In this document: positions 1 through 15,480 of the stretch, piece after piece | Position numbering within the stretch: the stretch's first letter is position 1 | Layout: each line of letters starts with the position of its first letter | DNA from: Saposhnikovia divaricata | Taxonomy: Eukaryota > Streptophyta > Magnoliopsida > Apiales > Apiaceae | DNA: 64,000 nucleotides | Direction: 5' to 3' | NCBI GenBank assembly: GCA_036435485.1 | Contig: CM071595.1 | Span: 4,526,001-4,590,000, forward strand | Program-made: the position numbers and the translations under genes | Notes under the pieces: generated by a model | Seen by the model: only the letters and a program-made list of their open reading frames with translations | The model's database searches: none | Told to the model about the DNA's origin: nothing

Positions 1-2017
1 AATTCAACGAAATTTTATTTGACGCTGTTCGGACCGGAATCAGAGCTGATATGATCGAAACTCGGTTTTCGGAAAATTCTCAAAGGGGTTAGTACACGGA
101 ATATTGTTAAAAATCAAGTCGGACCATTTTGTGGATATTTTTACATATTTTGTCCCCATGGGTTATTGGAATTCAACGAAATTTTATTTGACGCAATTCG
201 GACCTGAATCGGAGCTGATATAATCGAAACTCAGTTTTTGGATAATCCTCAAAGGGGCTAGTACATGGGATATTGTTAAAAATCGAGTCGGACCATTTTA
301 TGGATATTTTTACATATTTTGTTCCTATGGGTTATTGGGATTCAACGAAATTTTATTTGACGCAATTCGGACATGAATCGGAGCTGATATGATCGAAACT
401 CGGTTTTCGGAATATTCTCAAAGGTGTTAGTACACGGGATATTGTTAAAAATCGAGTCGGACCATTTTGTGGATATTTTTATATATTTTGTTCGTATGGG
501 TTATTAAAATTCAACAAAATTTTATTTGACGTAGTTCGAACCTGAATCGGACCTAATATGATTGAAAATCGGTTTTCGGATAATCCTCAAAGGGGTTAGT
601 ACACGAAATATTGTTAAAAATCGGGTCGGACCATTTCATGGACATTTTTACATATTTTGTTCCTATGGGTTATTGGGATTCAACAAAATTTTATTTGACG
701 CGTTTCGGACCTGAATCGGAGCTGATATAATGGAAACTCGATTTTCGGATATTCCCAAAAGGGTACACGGGATATTGTTAAAAATCGAGTCGGACCATTT
801 TGTGGATATTTTTACATATTTTGTTCCTATGGGTTATTGGAATTCAATGAAATTTTATTTGGTGCCGGTCGGACCTGAATCGGGGCTGAAATGACCGAAA
901 CTTGGTTTTCGGATAATCCTCAAAGGGGTTAGTACACGGGATATTGTTAAAAATCGAGTCGGACCATTTTATGGATATTTTTACATATTTTGTTCCTATG
1001 GGTTTTTGGAATTCAACGAAATTTTATTTGACGCTGTTCGGACCGGAATCAGAGCTGATATGATCGAAACTCGGTTTTCGGAAAATTCTCAAAGGGGTTA
1101 GTACACGGAATATTGTTAAAAATCAAGTCGGACCATTTTGTGGATATTTTTACATATTTTGTCCCCATGGGTTATTGGAATTCAACGAAATTTTATTTGA
1201 CGCAATTCGGACCTGAATCGGAGCTGATATATTCGAAACTCAGTTTTTGGATAATCCTCAAAGGGGCTAGTACATGGGATATTGTTAAAAATCGAGTCGG
1301 ACCATTTTATGGATATTTTTACATATTTTGTTCCTATGGGTTATTGGGATTCAACGAAATTTTATTTGACGCAATTCGGACCTGAATCGGAGCTGATATA
1401 ATCGAAACTCGATTTTCGGATATTCCCAAAGGGGTTAGTACACGGGATATTGTTAAAAATCGAGTCGGACCATTTTGTGGATATTTTTATATATTTTGTT
1501 CGTATGGGTTATTAAAATTCAACAAAATTTTATTTGACGTAGTTCGAACCTGAATCGGACCTGATATGATTGAAAATCGGTTTTCGGATAATCCTCAAAG
1601 GGGTTAGTACACGAAATATTGTTAAAAATCGGGTCGGACCATTTCATGGACATTTTTACATATTTTGTTCCTATGGGTTACTGGGATTCAACAAAATTTT
1701 ATTTGACGCGTTTCGGACCTGAATCGGAGCTGATATAATGGAAACTCGATTTTCGGATATTCCCAAAAGGGTACACGGGATATTGTTAAAAATCGAGTCG
1801 GACCATTTTGTGGATATTTTTACATATTTTGTTCCTATGGGTTATTGGAATTCAATGAAATTTTATTTGGTGCCGGTCGGACCTGAATCGGGGCTGAAAT
1901 GACCGAAACTTGGTTTTCGGATAATCCTCAAAGGGGTTAGTACACGGGATATTGTTAAAAATCGAGTCGGACCATTTTATGGATATTTTTACATATTTTG
2001 TTCCTATGGGTTATTGG
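1..2017. repeat. 1,009-bp higher-order repeat, 6 monomers, two units
   Basis: The six-monomer order at 1-1009 repeats from 1010 with an exact 1,009-bp offset. The unit carries one monomer each of the CTGTTC, CAATTC-GGACCTG, CAATTC-GGACATG, TAGTTC, CGTTTC and GGTGCC types. In the second unit the third monomer (from about 1348) is a hybrid with an E-type second half, which suggests conversion or unequal exchange. The order breaks after about 2017, where a CAATTC-GGACATG monomer follows out of phase. Confidence 0.85.
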
Positions 2018-3871
2018 GATTCAACGAAATTTTATTTGACGCAATTCGGACATGAATCGGAGCTGATATGATCGAAACTCGGTTTTCGGAATATTCTCAA
2101 AGGTGTTAGTACATGGGATATTGTTAAAAATCAAGTCGGACCATTTTGTGGATATTTTTACATATTTGGTTCCTATGGGTTATTGGAATTCAACGAAATT
2201 CTATTAGACGCAGTTCGGACCGGAATCGGAGCTGATATGATCGAAACTTGGTTTTCGGAAAATTTTCAAAGGGGTTAGTACATGGAATAATGTTAAAAAT
2301 CAAGTCGGACCATTTTGTGGATATTTTTATATATTTTGTTCCTACGACTTACTAAAATTCAACAAAAATTTTTTTGACGTAGTTCGAACCTGAATCGGAC
2401 CTGATATGATTGAAAATCGATTTTCGGATAATCCTCAAAGGGGTTAGTACACGAAATATTGTTAAAAATCGGGTCAGACCATTGCATGGACATTTTTACA
2501 TATTTTGTTCCTACGGGTTATTGGGATTCAACAAAATTTTATTTGACGCGTTTTGGACCTGAATCGGAGCTAATATAATCGAAACTCGATTTTCGGATAT
2601 TCCCAAAGGGGTTAGTACACGGGATATTGTTAAAAATCGAGTCGGACCATTTTGTGGATATTTTTACATATTTTGTTCCTCTGGGTTATTGGAATTCAAT
2701 GAAATTTTATTTGGTGCCATTCGGACCTGAATCGGGGTTGAAAATGATCGAAACTCGGTTTTCGAAAAATTCTCAAAGGGGTTATAGTACACGGGATATT
2801 GTTAAAAATCAAAACGGACCATTTTGTGGATATTTTTACATATTTTGTTCCTATGCTTTATTTTAATTCAACGAAATTTTATTTGACGCTGTTCGGACCG
2901 GAATCGGAGCTGATATGATCGAAACTCGGTTTTCGGAAAATTCTCAAAGGGGTTAGTACACGGGATATTGTTAAAAATCAAGTCGGACCATTTTGTGGAT
3001 ATTTTTACATATTTTGTTCCCATGGGTTTTTGGAATTCAACGAAATTTTATTTAACGCAATTCGGACCAGAATCGGAGCTGATATGATCGAAACTCGGTT
3101 TTCGGGAAAATTCTCAAAGGGGTTAGTACCCGGGATATTGTTAAAAATCAAGTCAGACCATTTTGTGGATATTTTTACAAATTTTGTTCCTATGGGTTAT
3201 TAAAATTCAACAAAATTTTATTTGACGTAGTTCGAACCTGAATCGGACCTGATATGATTGAAAATCGGTTTTTGGATAATCCTCAAAGGGGTTAGTACAC
3301 GAAATATTGTTAAAAATCGGGTCGGACCATTTCATGGACATTTGTACATATTTTGTTCCTACGGGTTATTGGGATTCAACAAAATTTTATTTGACGTGTT
3401 TTAGACCTGAATCGGAGCAGATATAATCGAAACTCTATTTTCGGATATTCCCAAAAGAGTTAGTACATGGGATATTGTTAAAAATCGGGTCGGGCCATTT
3501 TGTGGATATTTTTACATATTTTGTTCCTATGGGTTAATGGAATTCAATGAAATTTTATTTGGTGCCGGTCGGACCTGAATCGGGGCTGAAATGACCGAAA
3601 CTCGGTTTTCGGATAATCCTAAAAGGGGTTAGTACACGGGAGATTGTTAAAAATGGAGTCGAACCATTTTACGGATATTTTTACATATTTTGTTCTTATG
3701 GGTTATTGGAATTCAATGAAATTTTATTTGACGTAACTCGGACCCGAATCGGAGCTGATATGATCGAAACTTGATTTTCGGATAATCCTAAAAAGGTGTT
3801 AGCATACGGGGTATTGTTAAAAATCAAGTCGGGCCATTTTGTGGATATTTTTACATATTTTGTTCCTAAGG

Positions 3872-4011
3872 AACCCTAAACCCTAAACCCTAAATCGCAA
3901 AACTTAAACCCTTAAACCCTTACCCCTAAACCCTAAACCTTAGACCCTAAACCCTAAAACCTCAAATCCTAAAACCGTAAACCCAAAACCCTAAACCTTA
4001 AACCCTAAACC
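3872..4011. repeat. Telomere-like block 1 (degenerate CCCTAAA), class I
   Basis: About 140 bp of degenerate CCCTAAA units, with variants such as CTTAAACCC, CCTTACCCC and CTTAGACCC. It is inserted after TTTTGTTCCTAAG and followed by CAGCATTCAAC, where satellite resumes. It starts with class I text (AACCCTAAACCCTAAA then TCGCAAA). Confidence 0.9.
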
Positions 4012-4933
4012 AGCATTCAACAAAATTTTATTTGATGCAGTTCGGACTTGAATCGAAGCTGATATGATCGAAACTCGGTTTTCGGATAATCCTCAAAGGG
4101 GTTAGTACACGGGATATTGTTAAAAATCGAGTCGGACCATTTTCTGGATATCTTTACATATTTTGTTCCTATGGGTTATTGGAATTCAACAAAATTTTAT
4201 TTGACGTAGTTCGGACCGGAATCGGAGCTCATATGATCGAAACTCGGTTTTCTGAAAATTCTCAAAGGGGTTAGTACACAGGATATTGCTAAAAATCAAG
4301 TCGCACTATTTTGTGGATATTTTTACATATTTTGTTCCTATGAGTTATTGTAATTCACCAAAATTTTATTTGACGCAATTCGGACCAGAATCGGAGCTGA
4401 TATAATCGAAACTCGGTTTTTGGATAATCCTCAAAGGGGCTAGTACATGGGATATTGTTAAAAATTGAGTCGGACCATTTTGTGGATATTTTTACAAATT
4501 TTGTTCCAATGGGTTATTGGGATTCAACGAAAATTTATTTGACGCAATTCGGACATGAATCGGAGTTGATATGATCGAAACTCGGTTTTCAGAAAATTCT
4601 CAAAGGGGTTAGTACACGGGATATTGTTAAAAATCAAGGCGGACCATTTTGTGGATATTTTTACATATTTTGTTCCTATGGGTTATTGGAATTCAACGAA
4701 ATTTTATTTAACGCAACTCGGACCAGAATCGGAGCTGATATGATCGAAACTCGGTTTTCGGAAAATTCTCAAAGGGGTTAGTATCCGGGATATTGTTAAA
4801 AATCAAGTCAGACCATTTTGTGGATATTTTTACATATTTTGTTCCTATGGGTTATTGGAATTCAACGAAATTTTATTTGACGCAATTCGGACCGGAATCG
4901 GAGCTGATATGATCGAAACTCGGTTTTCGGAAC

Positions 4934-5048
4934 CACGAACCCTAAACCCTAAATCCTAAACCTTAAACCCCGAAACCCTAAACCTTAGACCCTAAACCCT
5001 AAAACCCTAAACCCTAAACCCTAAACCCTAAACCTTAAACCCTAAACC
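4934..5048. repeat. Telomere-like block 2, class II
   Basis: About 115 bp of CCCTAAA-like units, including one run of several perfect CCCTAAA copies. It starts after TTTTCGGAACCACG and ends at the same CAGCATTCAACC junction as the other blocks. It lies 1,062 bp downstream of block 1. Confidence 0.9.
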
Positions 5049-6060
5049 AGCATTCAACCAAATTTTGTTTGACGGAGTTGAGACTTGAATCGAAGCTGAT
5101 ATGATCGAAACTCGGTTTTCGGATAATCCTCAAAGGGGTTAGTACACGGGATATTGTTAAAAATCGAGTCGGACCACTTTGTGGATATTTTTACATATTT
5201 GGTTCCTATGTGTTATTAGAATTCAATGAAATTTTATTTGACGCAGTTCGGACCGGAATCAGAGCTGATATGATCGAAACTCGGCTTTCGGAAAATTCTG
5301 AAAGGGGTTAGTCCTCGGGATATTGTTAAAAATCAAGCCGAACCATTTTGTGGATATTTTTATATATTTTGTTCCTATGGGTTATTAAAAATCAACAAAA
5401 TTTTATTTGACGTAGTTCGAACATGAATCGGACCTGATATGATTGAAAATCGGTTTTCGGATAATCCTCAAAGGGGTTAGTACACGAAATATTGTTAAAA
5501 ATCGGGTCGGACCATTTCATGGACATTTTTACATATTTTGTTCCTATGGGTCATTGGGATTCAACAAAATTTTACTTGACGCGTTTCGGACCTGAATCGG
5601 AGCTGATATAATGGAAACTCGATTTTCGGATATTCCCAAAGGGGTTAGTACACGGTATATTGTTAAAAATCGAGTCGGACCATTTTGTGGATATTTTTAC
5701 ATATTTTGTTCCTATGGATTATTGGAATTCAACGAAATTTTATTTGACGCGTTTCGGACCTGAATCGGAGCTGATATAATCAAAACTCAATTTTCGGATA
5801 TTCCCAAAGGGGTTAGTACATGGGATATTGGTAAAAATCAAGTCGGACCATTTTGTGGATATTTTTACTTATTTTGTTCCTCTGGGTTATTGGAATTCAA
5901 TGAAATTTTATTTGGTGCCATTCGGACCTGAATCGGGGCTGAAATGATCGAAACTCGGTTTTCCAAAAATTCTCAAAGGGGTTATAGTACACGGGATATT
6001 GTTAAAAATCAAGTCGGACCATTTTGTGGATATTTTTACATATTTTGTTCCTATGGGTTT

Positions 6061-9000
6061 TTGGAATTCAACGAAATTTTATTTGACGCTGTTCGGACCG
6101 GAATCAGAGCTGATATGATCGAAACTCGGTTTTCGGAAAATTCTCAAAGGGGTTAGTACACGGAATATTGTTAAAAATCAAGTCGGACCATTTTGTGGAT
6201 ATTTTTACATATTTTGTTCCCATGGGTTATTGGAATTCAACGAAATTTTATTTGACGCAATTCGGACCTGAATCGGAGCTGATATAATCGAAACTCAGTT
6301 TTTGGATAATCCTCAAAGGGGCTAGTACATGGGATATTGTTAAAAATCGAGTCGGACCATTTTATGGATATTTTTACATATTTTGTTCCTATGGGTTATT
6401 GGGATTCAACAAAATTTTATTTGACGCAATTCGGACATGAATCGGAGCTGATATGATCGAAACTCGGTTTTCGGAATATTCTCAAAGGTGTTAGTACATG
6501 GGATATTGTTAAAAATCAAGTCGGACCATTTTGTGGATATTTTTATATATTTTGTTCGTATGAGTTATTAAAATTCAACAAAATTTTATTTGACGTAGTT
6601 CGAACCTGAATCGGACCTGATATGATTGAAAATCGGTTTTCGGATAATCCTCAAAGGGGTTAGTACACTAAATATTGTTAAAAATCGGGTTGGACCATTT
6701 CATGGACATTTTTACATATTTTGTTCCTATGGGTTATTGGGATTCAACAAAATTTTATTTGACGCGTTTCGGACCTGAATCGGAGCTGATATAATGGAAA
6801 CTCGATTTTCGGATATTCCCAAAAGGGTACACGGGATATTGTTAAAAATCGAGTCGGACCATTTTGTGGATATTTTTACATATTTTGTTCCTATGGGTTA
6901 TTGGAATTCAATGAAATTTTATTTGGTGTCGGTCGGACCTGAATCGGGGCTGAAATGACCGAACCTCGGATTTCGGATAATCCTCAAAGGGGTTAGTACA
7001 CGGGATATTGTTAAAAATCGAGTCGGACCATTTTATGGATATTTTTACATATTTTGTTCCTATGGGTTTTTGGAATTCAACGAAATTTTATTTGACGCTG
7101 TTCGGACCGGAATCAGAGCTGATATGATCGAAACTCGGTTTTCGGAAAATTCTAAAAGGGGTTAGTACACGGAATATTGTTAAAAATCAAGTCGGACCAT
7201 TTTGTGGATATTTTTACATATTTTGTCCCCATGGGTTATTGGAATTCAACGAAATTTTATTTGACGCAATTCGGACCTGAATCGGAGCTGATATAATCGA
7301 AACTCGGTTTTTGGATAATCCTCCAAGGGGCTAGTACATGGGATATTGTTAAAAATCTAGTCGGACCATTTTATGGATATTTTTACATATTTTGTTCCTA
7401 TGGGTTATTGGGATTCAACAAAATTTTATTTGACGCAATTCGGACATGAATCGGAGCTGATATGATCGAAACTCGGTTTTCGGAATATTCTCAAAGGTGT
7501 TAGTACATGGGATATTGTTAAAAATCAAGTCGGACCATTTTGTGGATATTTTTATATATTTTGTTCGTATGAGTTATTAAAATTCAACAAAATTTTATTT
7601 GACGTAGTTCGAACCTGAATCGGACCTGATATGATTGAAAATCGGTTTTCGGATAATCCTCAAAGGGGTTAGTACACTAAATATTGTTAAAAATCGGGTT
7701 GGACCATTTCATGGACATTTTTACATATTTTGTTCCTATGGGTTATTGGGATTCAACAAAATTTTATTTGACGCGTTTCGGACCTGAATCGGAGCTGATA
7801 TAATGGAAACTCGATTTTCGGATATTCCCAAAAGGGTACACGGGATATTGTTAAAAATCGAGTCGGACCATTTTGTGGATATTTTTACATATTTTGTTCC
7901 TATGGGTTATTGGAATTCAATGAAATTTTATTTGGTGTCGGTCGGACCTGAATCGGGGCTGAAATGACCGAACCTCGGATTTCGGATAATCCTCAAAGGG
8001 GTTAGTACACGGGATATTGTTAAAAATCGAGTCGGACCATTTTATGGATATTTTTACATATTTTGTTCCTATGGGTTTTTGGAATTCAACGAAATTTTAT
8101 TTGACGCTGTTCGGACCGGAATCAGAGCTGATATGATCGAAACTCGGTTTTCGGAAAATTCTAAAAGGGGTTAGTACACGGAATATTGTTAAAAATCAAG
8201 TCGGACCATTTTGTGGATATTTTTACATATTTTGTCCCCATGGGTTATTGGAATTCAACGAAATTTTATTTGACGCAATTCGGACCTGAATCGGAGCTGA
8301 TATAATCGAAACTCGGTTTTTGGATAATCCTCCAAGGGGCTAGTACATGGGATATTGTTAAAAATCTAGTCGGACCATTTTATGGATATTTTTACATATT
8401 TTGTTCCTATGGGTTATTGGGATTCAACGAAATTTTATTTGACGCAATTCGGACCTGAATCGGAGCTGATATAATCGAAACTCGATTTTCGGAAATTCCC
8501 AAAGGGGTTAGTACACGGTATATTGTTAAAAATCGAGTCGGACCATTTTGTGGATATTTTTACATATTTTGTTCCTACGGATTATTGGAATTCAACGAAA
8601 TTTTATTTGACGCGTTTCGGACCTGAATCGGAGCTGATATAATCAAAACTCGATTTTCGGATATTCCCAAAGGGGTTAGTACATGGGATATTGGTAAAAA
8701 TCAAGTCGGACCATTTTGTGGATATTTTTACTTATTTTGTTCCTCTGGGTTATTGGAATTCAATGAAATTTTATTTGGTGCCATTCGGACCTGAATCGGG
8801 GCTGAAATGATCGAAACTCGGTTTTCGAAAAATTCTCAAAGGGGTTATAGTACACGGGATATTGTTAAAAATCAAGTCGGACCATTTTGTGGATATTTTT
8901 ACATATTTTGTTCCTATGGGTTTTTGGAATTCAACGAAATTTTATTTGACGCTGTTCGGACCGGAATCAGAGCTGATATGATCGAAACTCGGTTTTCGGA

Positions 9001-12000
9001 AAATTCTCAAAGGGGTTAGTACACGGAATATTGTTAAAAATCAAGTCGGACCATTTTGTGGATATTTTTACATATTTTGTTCCCATGGGTTATTGGAATT
9101 CAACGAAATTTTATTTGACGCAATTCGGACCTGAATCGGAGCTGATATAATCGAAACTCAGTTTTTGGATAATCCTCAAAGGGGCTAGTACATGGGATAT
9201 TGTTAAAAATCGAGTCGGACCATTTTATGGATATTTTTACATATTTTGTTCCTATGGGTTATTGGGATTCAACAAAATTTTATTTGACGCAATTCGGACA
9301 TGAATCGGAGCTGATATGATCGAAACTCGGTTTTCGGAATATTCTCAAAGGTGTTAGTACATGGGATATTGTTAAAAATCAAGTCGGACCATTTTGTGGA
9401 TATTTTTATATATTTTGTTCGTATGGGTTATTAAAATTCAACAAAATTTTATTTGACGTAGTTCGAACCTGAATCGGACCTGATATGATTGAAAATCGGT
9501 TTTCGGATAATCCTCAAAGGGGTTAGTACACTAAATATTGTTAAAAATCGGGTTGGACCATTTCATGGACATTTTTACATATTTTGTTCCTATGGGTTAT
9601 TGGGATTCAACAAAATTTTATTTGACGCGTTTCGGACCTGAATCGGAGCTGATATAATGGAAACTCGATTTTCGGATATTCCCAAAAGGGTACACGGGAT
9701 ATTGTTAAAAATCGAGTCGGACCATTTTGTGGATATTTTTACATATTTTGTTCCTATGGGTTATTGGGATTCAACGAAATTTTATTTGACGCAATTCGGA
9801 CCTGAATCGGAGCTGATATAATCGAAACTCGATTTTCGGAAATTCCCAAAGGGGTTAGTACACGGTATATTGTTAAAAATCGAGTCGGACCATTTTGTGG
9901 ATATTTTTACATATTTTGTTCCTACGGATTATTGGAATTCAACGAAATTTTATTTGACGCGTTTCGGACCTGAATCGGAGCTGATATAATCAAAACTCGA
10001 TTTTCGGATATTCCCAAAGGGGTTAGTACATGGGATATTGGTAAAAATCAAGTCGGACCATTTTGTGGATATTTTTACTTATTTTGTTCCTCTGGGTTAT
10101 TGGAATTCAATGAAATTTTATTTGGTGCCATTCGGACCTGAATCGGGGCTGAAATGATCGAAACTCGGTTTTCGAAAAATTCTCAAAGGGGTTATAGTAC
10201 ACGGGATATTGTTAAAAATCAAGTCGGACCATTTTGTGGATATTTTTACATATTTTGTTCCTATGGGTTTTTGGAATTCAACGAAATTTTATTTGACGCT
10301 GTTCGGACCGGAATCAGAGCTGATATGATCGAAACTCGGTTTTCGGAAAATTCTCAAAGGGGTTAGTACACGGAATATTGTTAAAAATCAAGTCGGACCA
10401 TTTTGTGGATATTTTTACATATTTTGTTCCCATGGGTTATTGGAATTCAACGAAATTTTATTTGACGCAATTCGGACCTGAATCGGAGCTGATATAATCG
10501 AAACTCAGTTTTTGGATAATCCTCAAAGGGGCTAGTACATGGGATATTGTTAAAAATCGAGTCGGACCATTTTATGGATATTTTTACATATTTTGTTCCT
10601 ATGGGTTATTGGGATTCAACAAAATTTTATTTGACGCAATTCGGACATGAATCGGAGCTGATATGATCGAAACTCGGTTTTCGGAATATTCTCAAAGGTG
10701 TTAGTACATGGGATATTGTTAAAAATCAAGTCGGACCATTTTGTGGATATTTTTATATATTTTGTTCGTATGGGTTATTAAAATTCAACAAAATTTTATT
10801 TGACGTAGTTCGAACCTGAATCGGACCTGATATGATTGAAAATCGGTTTTCGGATAATCCTCAAAGGGGTTAGTACACTAAATATTGTTAAAAATCGGGT
10901 TGGACCATTTCATGGACATTTTTACATATTTTGTTCCTATGGGTTATTGGGATTCAACAAAATTTTATTTGACGCGTTTCGGACCTGAATCGGAGCTGAT
11001 ATAATGGAAACTCGATTTTCGGATATTCCCAAAAGGGTACACGGGATATTGTTAAAAATCGAGTCGGACCATTTTGTGGATATTTTTACATATTTTGTTC
11101 CTATGGGTTATTGGAATTCAATGAAATTTTATTTGGTGTCGGTCGGACCTGAATCGGGGCTGAAATGACCGAAACTCGGATTTCGGATAATCCTCAAAGG
11201 GGTTAGTACACGGGATATTGTTAAAAATCGAGTCGGACCATTTTATGGATATTTTTACATATTTTGTTCCTATGGGTTTTTGGAATTCAACGAAATTTTA
11301 TTTGACGCTGTTCGGACCGGAATCAGAGCTGATATGATCGAAACTCGGTTTTCGGAAAATTCTAAAAGGGGTTAGTACACGGAATATTGTTAAAAATCAA
11401 GTCGGACCATTTTGTGGATATTTTTACATATTTTGTCCCCATGGGTTATTGGAATTCAACGAAATTTTATTTGACGCAATTCGGACCTGAATCGGAGCTG
11501 ATATAATCGAAACTCGGTTTTTGGATAATCCTCCAAGGGGCTAGTACATGGGATATTGTTAAAAATCTAGTCGGACCATTTTATGGATATTTTTACATAT
11601 TTTGTTCCTATGGGTTATTGGGATTCAACGAAATTTTATTTGACGCAATTCGGACCTGAATCGGAGCTGATATAATCGAAACTCGATTTTCGGAAATTCC
11701 CAAAGGGGTTAGTACACGGTATATTGTTAAAAATCGAGTCGGACCATTTTGTGGATATTTTTACATATTTTGTTCCAACGGATTATTGGAATTCAACGAA
11801 ATTTTATTTGACGCGTTTCGGACCTGAATCGGAGCTGATATAATCAAAACTCGATTTTCGGATATTCCCAAAGGGGTTAGTACATGGGATATTGGTAAAA
11901 ATCAAGTCGGACCATTTTGTGGATATTTTTACTTATTTTGTTCCTCTGGGTTATTGGAATTCAATGAAATTTTATTTGGTGCCATTCGGACCTGAATCGG

Positions 12001-15000
12001 GGCTGAAATGATCGAAACTCGGTTTTCGAAAAATTCTCAAAGGGGTTATAGTACACGGGATATTGTTAAAAATCAAGTCGGACCATTTTGTGGATATTTT
12101 TACATATTTTGTTCCTATGGGTTTTTGGAATTCAACGAAATTTTATTTGACGCTGTTCGGACCGGAATCAGAGCTGATATGATCGAAACTCGGTTTTCGG
12201 AAAATTCTCAAAGGGGTTAGTACACGGAATATTGTTAAAAATCAAGTCGGACCATTTTGTGGATATTTTTACATATTTTGTTCCCATGGGTTATTGGAAT
12301 TCAACGAAATTTTATTTGACGCAATTCGGACCTGAATCGGAGCTGATATAATCGAAACTCAGTTTTTGGATAATCCTCAAAGGGGCTAGTACATGGGATA
12401 TTGTTAAAAATCGAGTCGGACCATTTTATGGATATTTTTACATATTTTGTTCCTATGGGTTATTGGGATTCAACAAAATTTTATTTGACGCAATTCGGAC
12501 ATGAATCGGAGCTGATATGATCGAAACTCGGTTTTCGGAATATTCTCAAAGGTGTTAGTACATGGGATATTGTTAAAAATCAAGTCGGACCATTTTGTGG
12601 ATATTTTTATATATTTTGTTCGTATGGGTTATTAAAATTCAACAAAATTTTATTTGACGTAGTTCGAACCTGAATCGGACCTGATATTATTGAAAATCGG
12701 TTTTCGGATAATCCTCAAAGGGGTTAGTACACTAAATATTGTTAAAAATCGGGTTGGACCATTTCATGGACATTTTTACATATTTTGTTCCTATGGGTTA
12801 TTGGGATTCAACAAAATTTTATTTGACGCATTTCGGACCTGAATCGGAGCTGATATAATGGAAACTCGATTTTCGGATATTCCCAAAAGGGTACACGGGA
12901 TATTGTTAAAAATCGAGTCGGACCATTTTGTGGATATTTTTACATATTTTGTTCCTATGGGTTATTGGAATTCAATGAAATTTTATTTGGTGTCGGTCGG
13001 ACCTGAATCGGGGCTGAAATGACCGAAACTCGGATTTCGGATAATCCTCAAAGGGGTTAGTACACGGGATATTGTTAAAAATCGAGTCGGACCATTTTAT
13101 GGATATTTTTACGTATTTTGTTCCTATGGGTTTTTGGAATTCAACGAAATTTTATTTGACGCTGTTCGGACCGGAATCAGAGCTGATATGATCGAAACTA
13201 GGTTTTCGGAAAATTCTAAAAGGGGTTAGTACACGGAATATTGTTAAAAATAAAGTCGGACCATTTTGTGGATATTTTTACATATTTTGTCCCCATGGGT
13301 TATTGGAATTCAACGAAATTTTATTTGACGCAATTCGGACCTGAATCGGAGCTGATATAATCGAAACTCAGTTTTTGGATAATCCTCCAAGGGGCTAGTA
13401 CATGGGATATTGTTAAAAATCTAGTCGGACCATTTTATGGATATTTTTACATATTTTGTTCCTATGGGTTATTGGGATTCAACGAAATTTTATTTGACGC
13501 AATTCGGACCTGAATCGGAGCTGATATGATCGAAACTCGATTTTCGGAAATTCCCAAAGGGGTTAGTACACGGTATATTGTTAAAAATCGAGTCGGACCA
13601 TTTTGTGGATATTTTTACATATTTTGTTCCTACGGATTATTGGAATTCAACGAAATTTTATTTGACGCGTTTCGGACCTGAATCGGAGCTGATATAATCA
13701 AAACTCGATTTTCGGATATTCCCAAAGGGGTTAGTACATGGGATATTGGTAAAAATCAAGTCGGACCATTTTGTGGATATTTTTACTTATTTTGTTCCTC
13801 TGGGTTATTGGAATTCAATGAAATTTTATTTGGTGCCATTCGGACCTGAATCGGGGCTGAAATGATCGAAACTCGGTTTTCGAAAAATTCTCAAAGGGGT
13901 TATAGTACACGGGATATTGTTAAAAATCAAGTCGGACCATTTTGTGGATATTTTTACATATTTTGTTCCTATGGGTTTTTGGAATTCAACGAAATTTTAT
14001 TTGACGCTGTTCGGACCGGAATCAGAGCTGATATGATCGAAACTCGGTTTTCGGAAAATTCTCAAAGGGGTTAGTACATGGAATATTGTTAAAAATCAAG
14101 TCGGACCATTTTGTGGATATTTTTACATATTTTGTTCCCATGGGTTATTGGAATTCAACGAAATTTTATTTGACGCAATTCGGACCTGAATCGGAGCTGA
14201 TATAATCGAAACTCAGTTTTTGGATAATCCTCAAAGGGGCTAGTACATGGGATATTGTTAAAAATCGAGTCGGACCATTTTATGGATATTTTTACATATT
14301 TTGTTCCTATGGGTTATTGGGATTCAACAAAATTTTATTTGACGCAATTCGGACATGAATCGGAGCTGATATGATCGAAACTCGGTTTTCGGAATATTCT
14401 CAAAGGTGTTAGTACATGGGATATTGTTAAAAATCAAGTCGGACCATTTTGTGGATATTTTTATATATTTTGTTCGTATGGGTTATTAAAATTCAACAAA
14501 ATTTTATTTGACGTAGTTCGAACCTGAATCGGACCTGATATGATTGAAAATCGGTTTTCGGATAATCCTCAAAGGGGTTAGTACACTAAATATTGTTAAA
14601 AATCGGGTTGGACCATTTCATGGACATTTTTACATATTTTGTTCCTATGGGTTATTGGGATTCAACAAAATTTTATTTGACGCGTTTCGGACCTGAATCG
14701 GAGCTGATATAATGGAAACTCGATTTTCGGATATTCCCAAAAGGGTACACGGGATATTGTTAAAAATCGAGTCGGACCATTTTGTGGATATTTTTACATA
14801 TTTTGTTCCTATGGGTTATTGGAATTCAATGAAATTTTATTTGGTGTCGGTCGGACCTGAATCGGGGCTGAAATGACCGAAACTCGGATTTCGGATAATC
14901 CTCAAAGGGGTTAGTACACGGGATATTGTTAAAAATCGAGTCGGACCATTTTATGGATATTTTTACGTATTTTGTTCCTATGGGTTTTTGGAATTCAACG

Positions 15001-15480
15001 AAATTTTATTTGACGCTGTTCGGACCGGAATCAGAGCTGATATGATCGAAACTCGGTTTTCGGAAAATTCTAAAAGGGGTTAGTACACGGAATATTGTTA
15101 AAAATCAAGTCGGACCATTTTGTGGATATTTTTACATATTTTGTCCCCATGGGTTATTGGAATTCAACGAAATTTTATTTGACGCAATTCGGACCTGAAT
15201 CGGAGCTGATATAATCGAAACTCAGTTTTTGGATAATCCTCCAAGGGGCTAGTACATGGGATATTGTTAAAAATCTAGTCAGACCATTTTATTTATATTT
15301 TTACATATTTTGTTCCTATGGGTTATTGGGATTCAACGAAATTTTATTTGACGCAATTCGGACATGAATCGGAGCTGATATGATCGAAACTCGGTTTTCG
15401 GAATATTCTCAAAGGTGTTAGTACATGGGATATTTTTAAAAATCAAGTCGGACTATTTTGTGGATATTTTTATATATTTT
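6061..15480. repeat. Alternating 6-mer and 5-mer satellite units (1,854-bp HOR)
   Basis: A diagnostic variant (GGGTTTTTGGAATTC) falls at 6061, 7070, 8079, 8924, 10271, 11280, 12125, 13134, 13979 and 14988. The spacings are 1009, 1009, 845, 1347, 1009, 845, 1009, 845 and 1009 bp. The 1009+845 alternation is an 11-monomer unit of 1,854 bp, also visible as three recurrences at 10154, 12008 and 13862 of the same 70-codon open frame. The units look nearly identical by eye, so this is the youngest and most homogenised part of the array. The 1,347-bp spacing is an 8-monomer deviation, consistent with unequal crossover. Confidence 0.88.
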
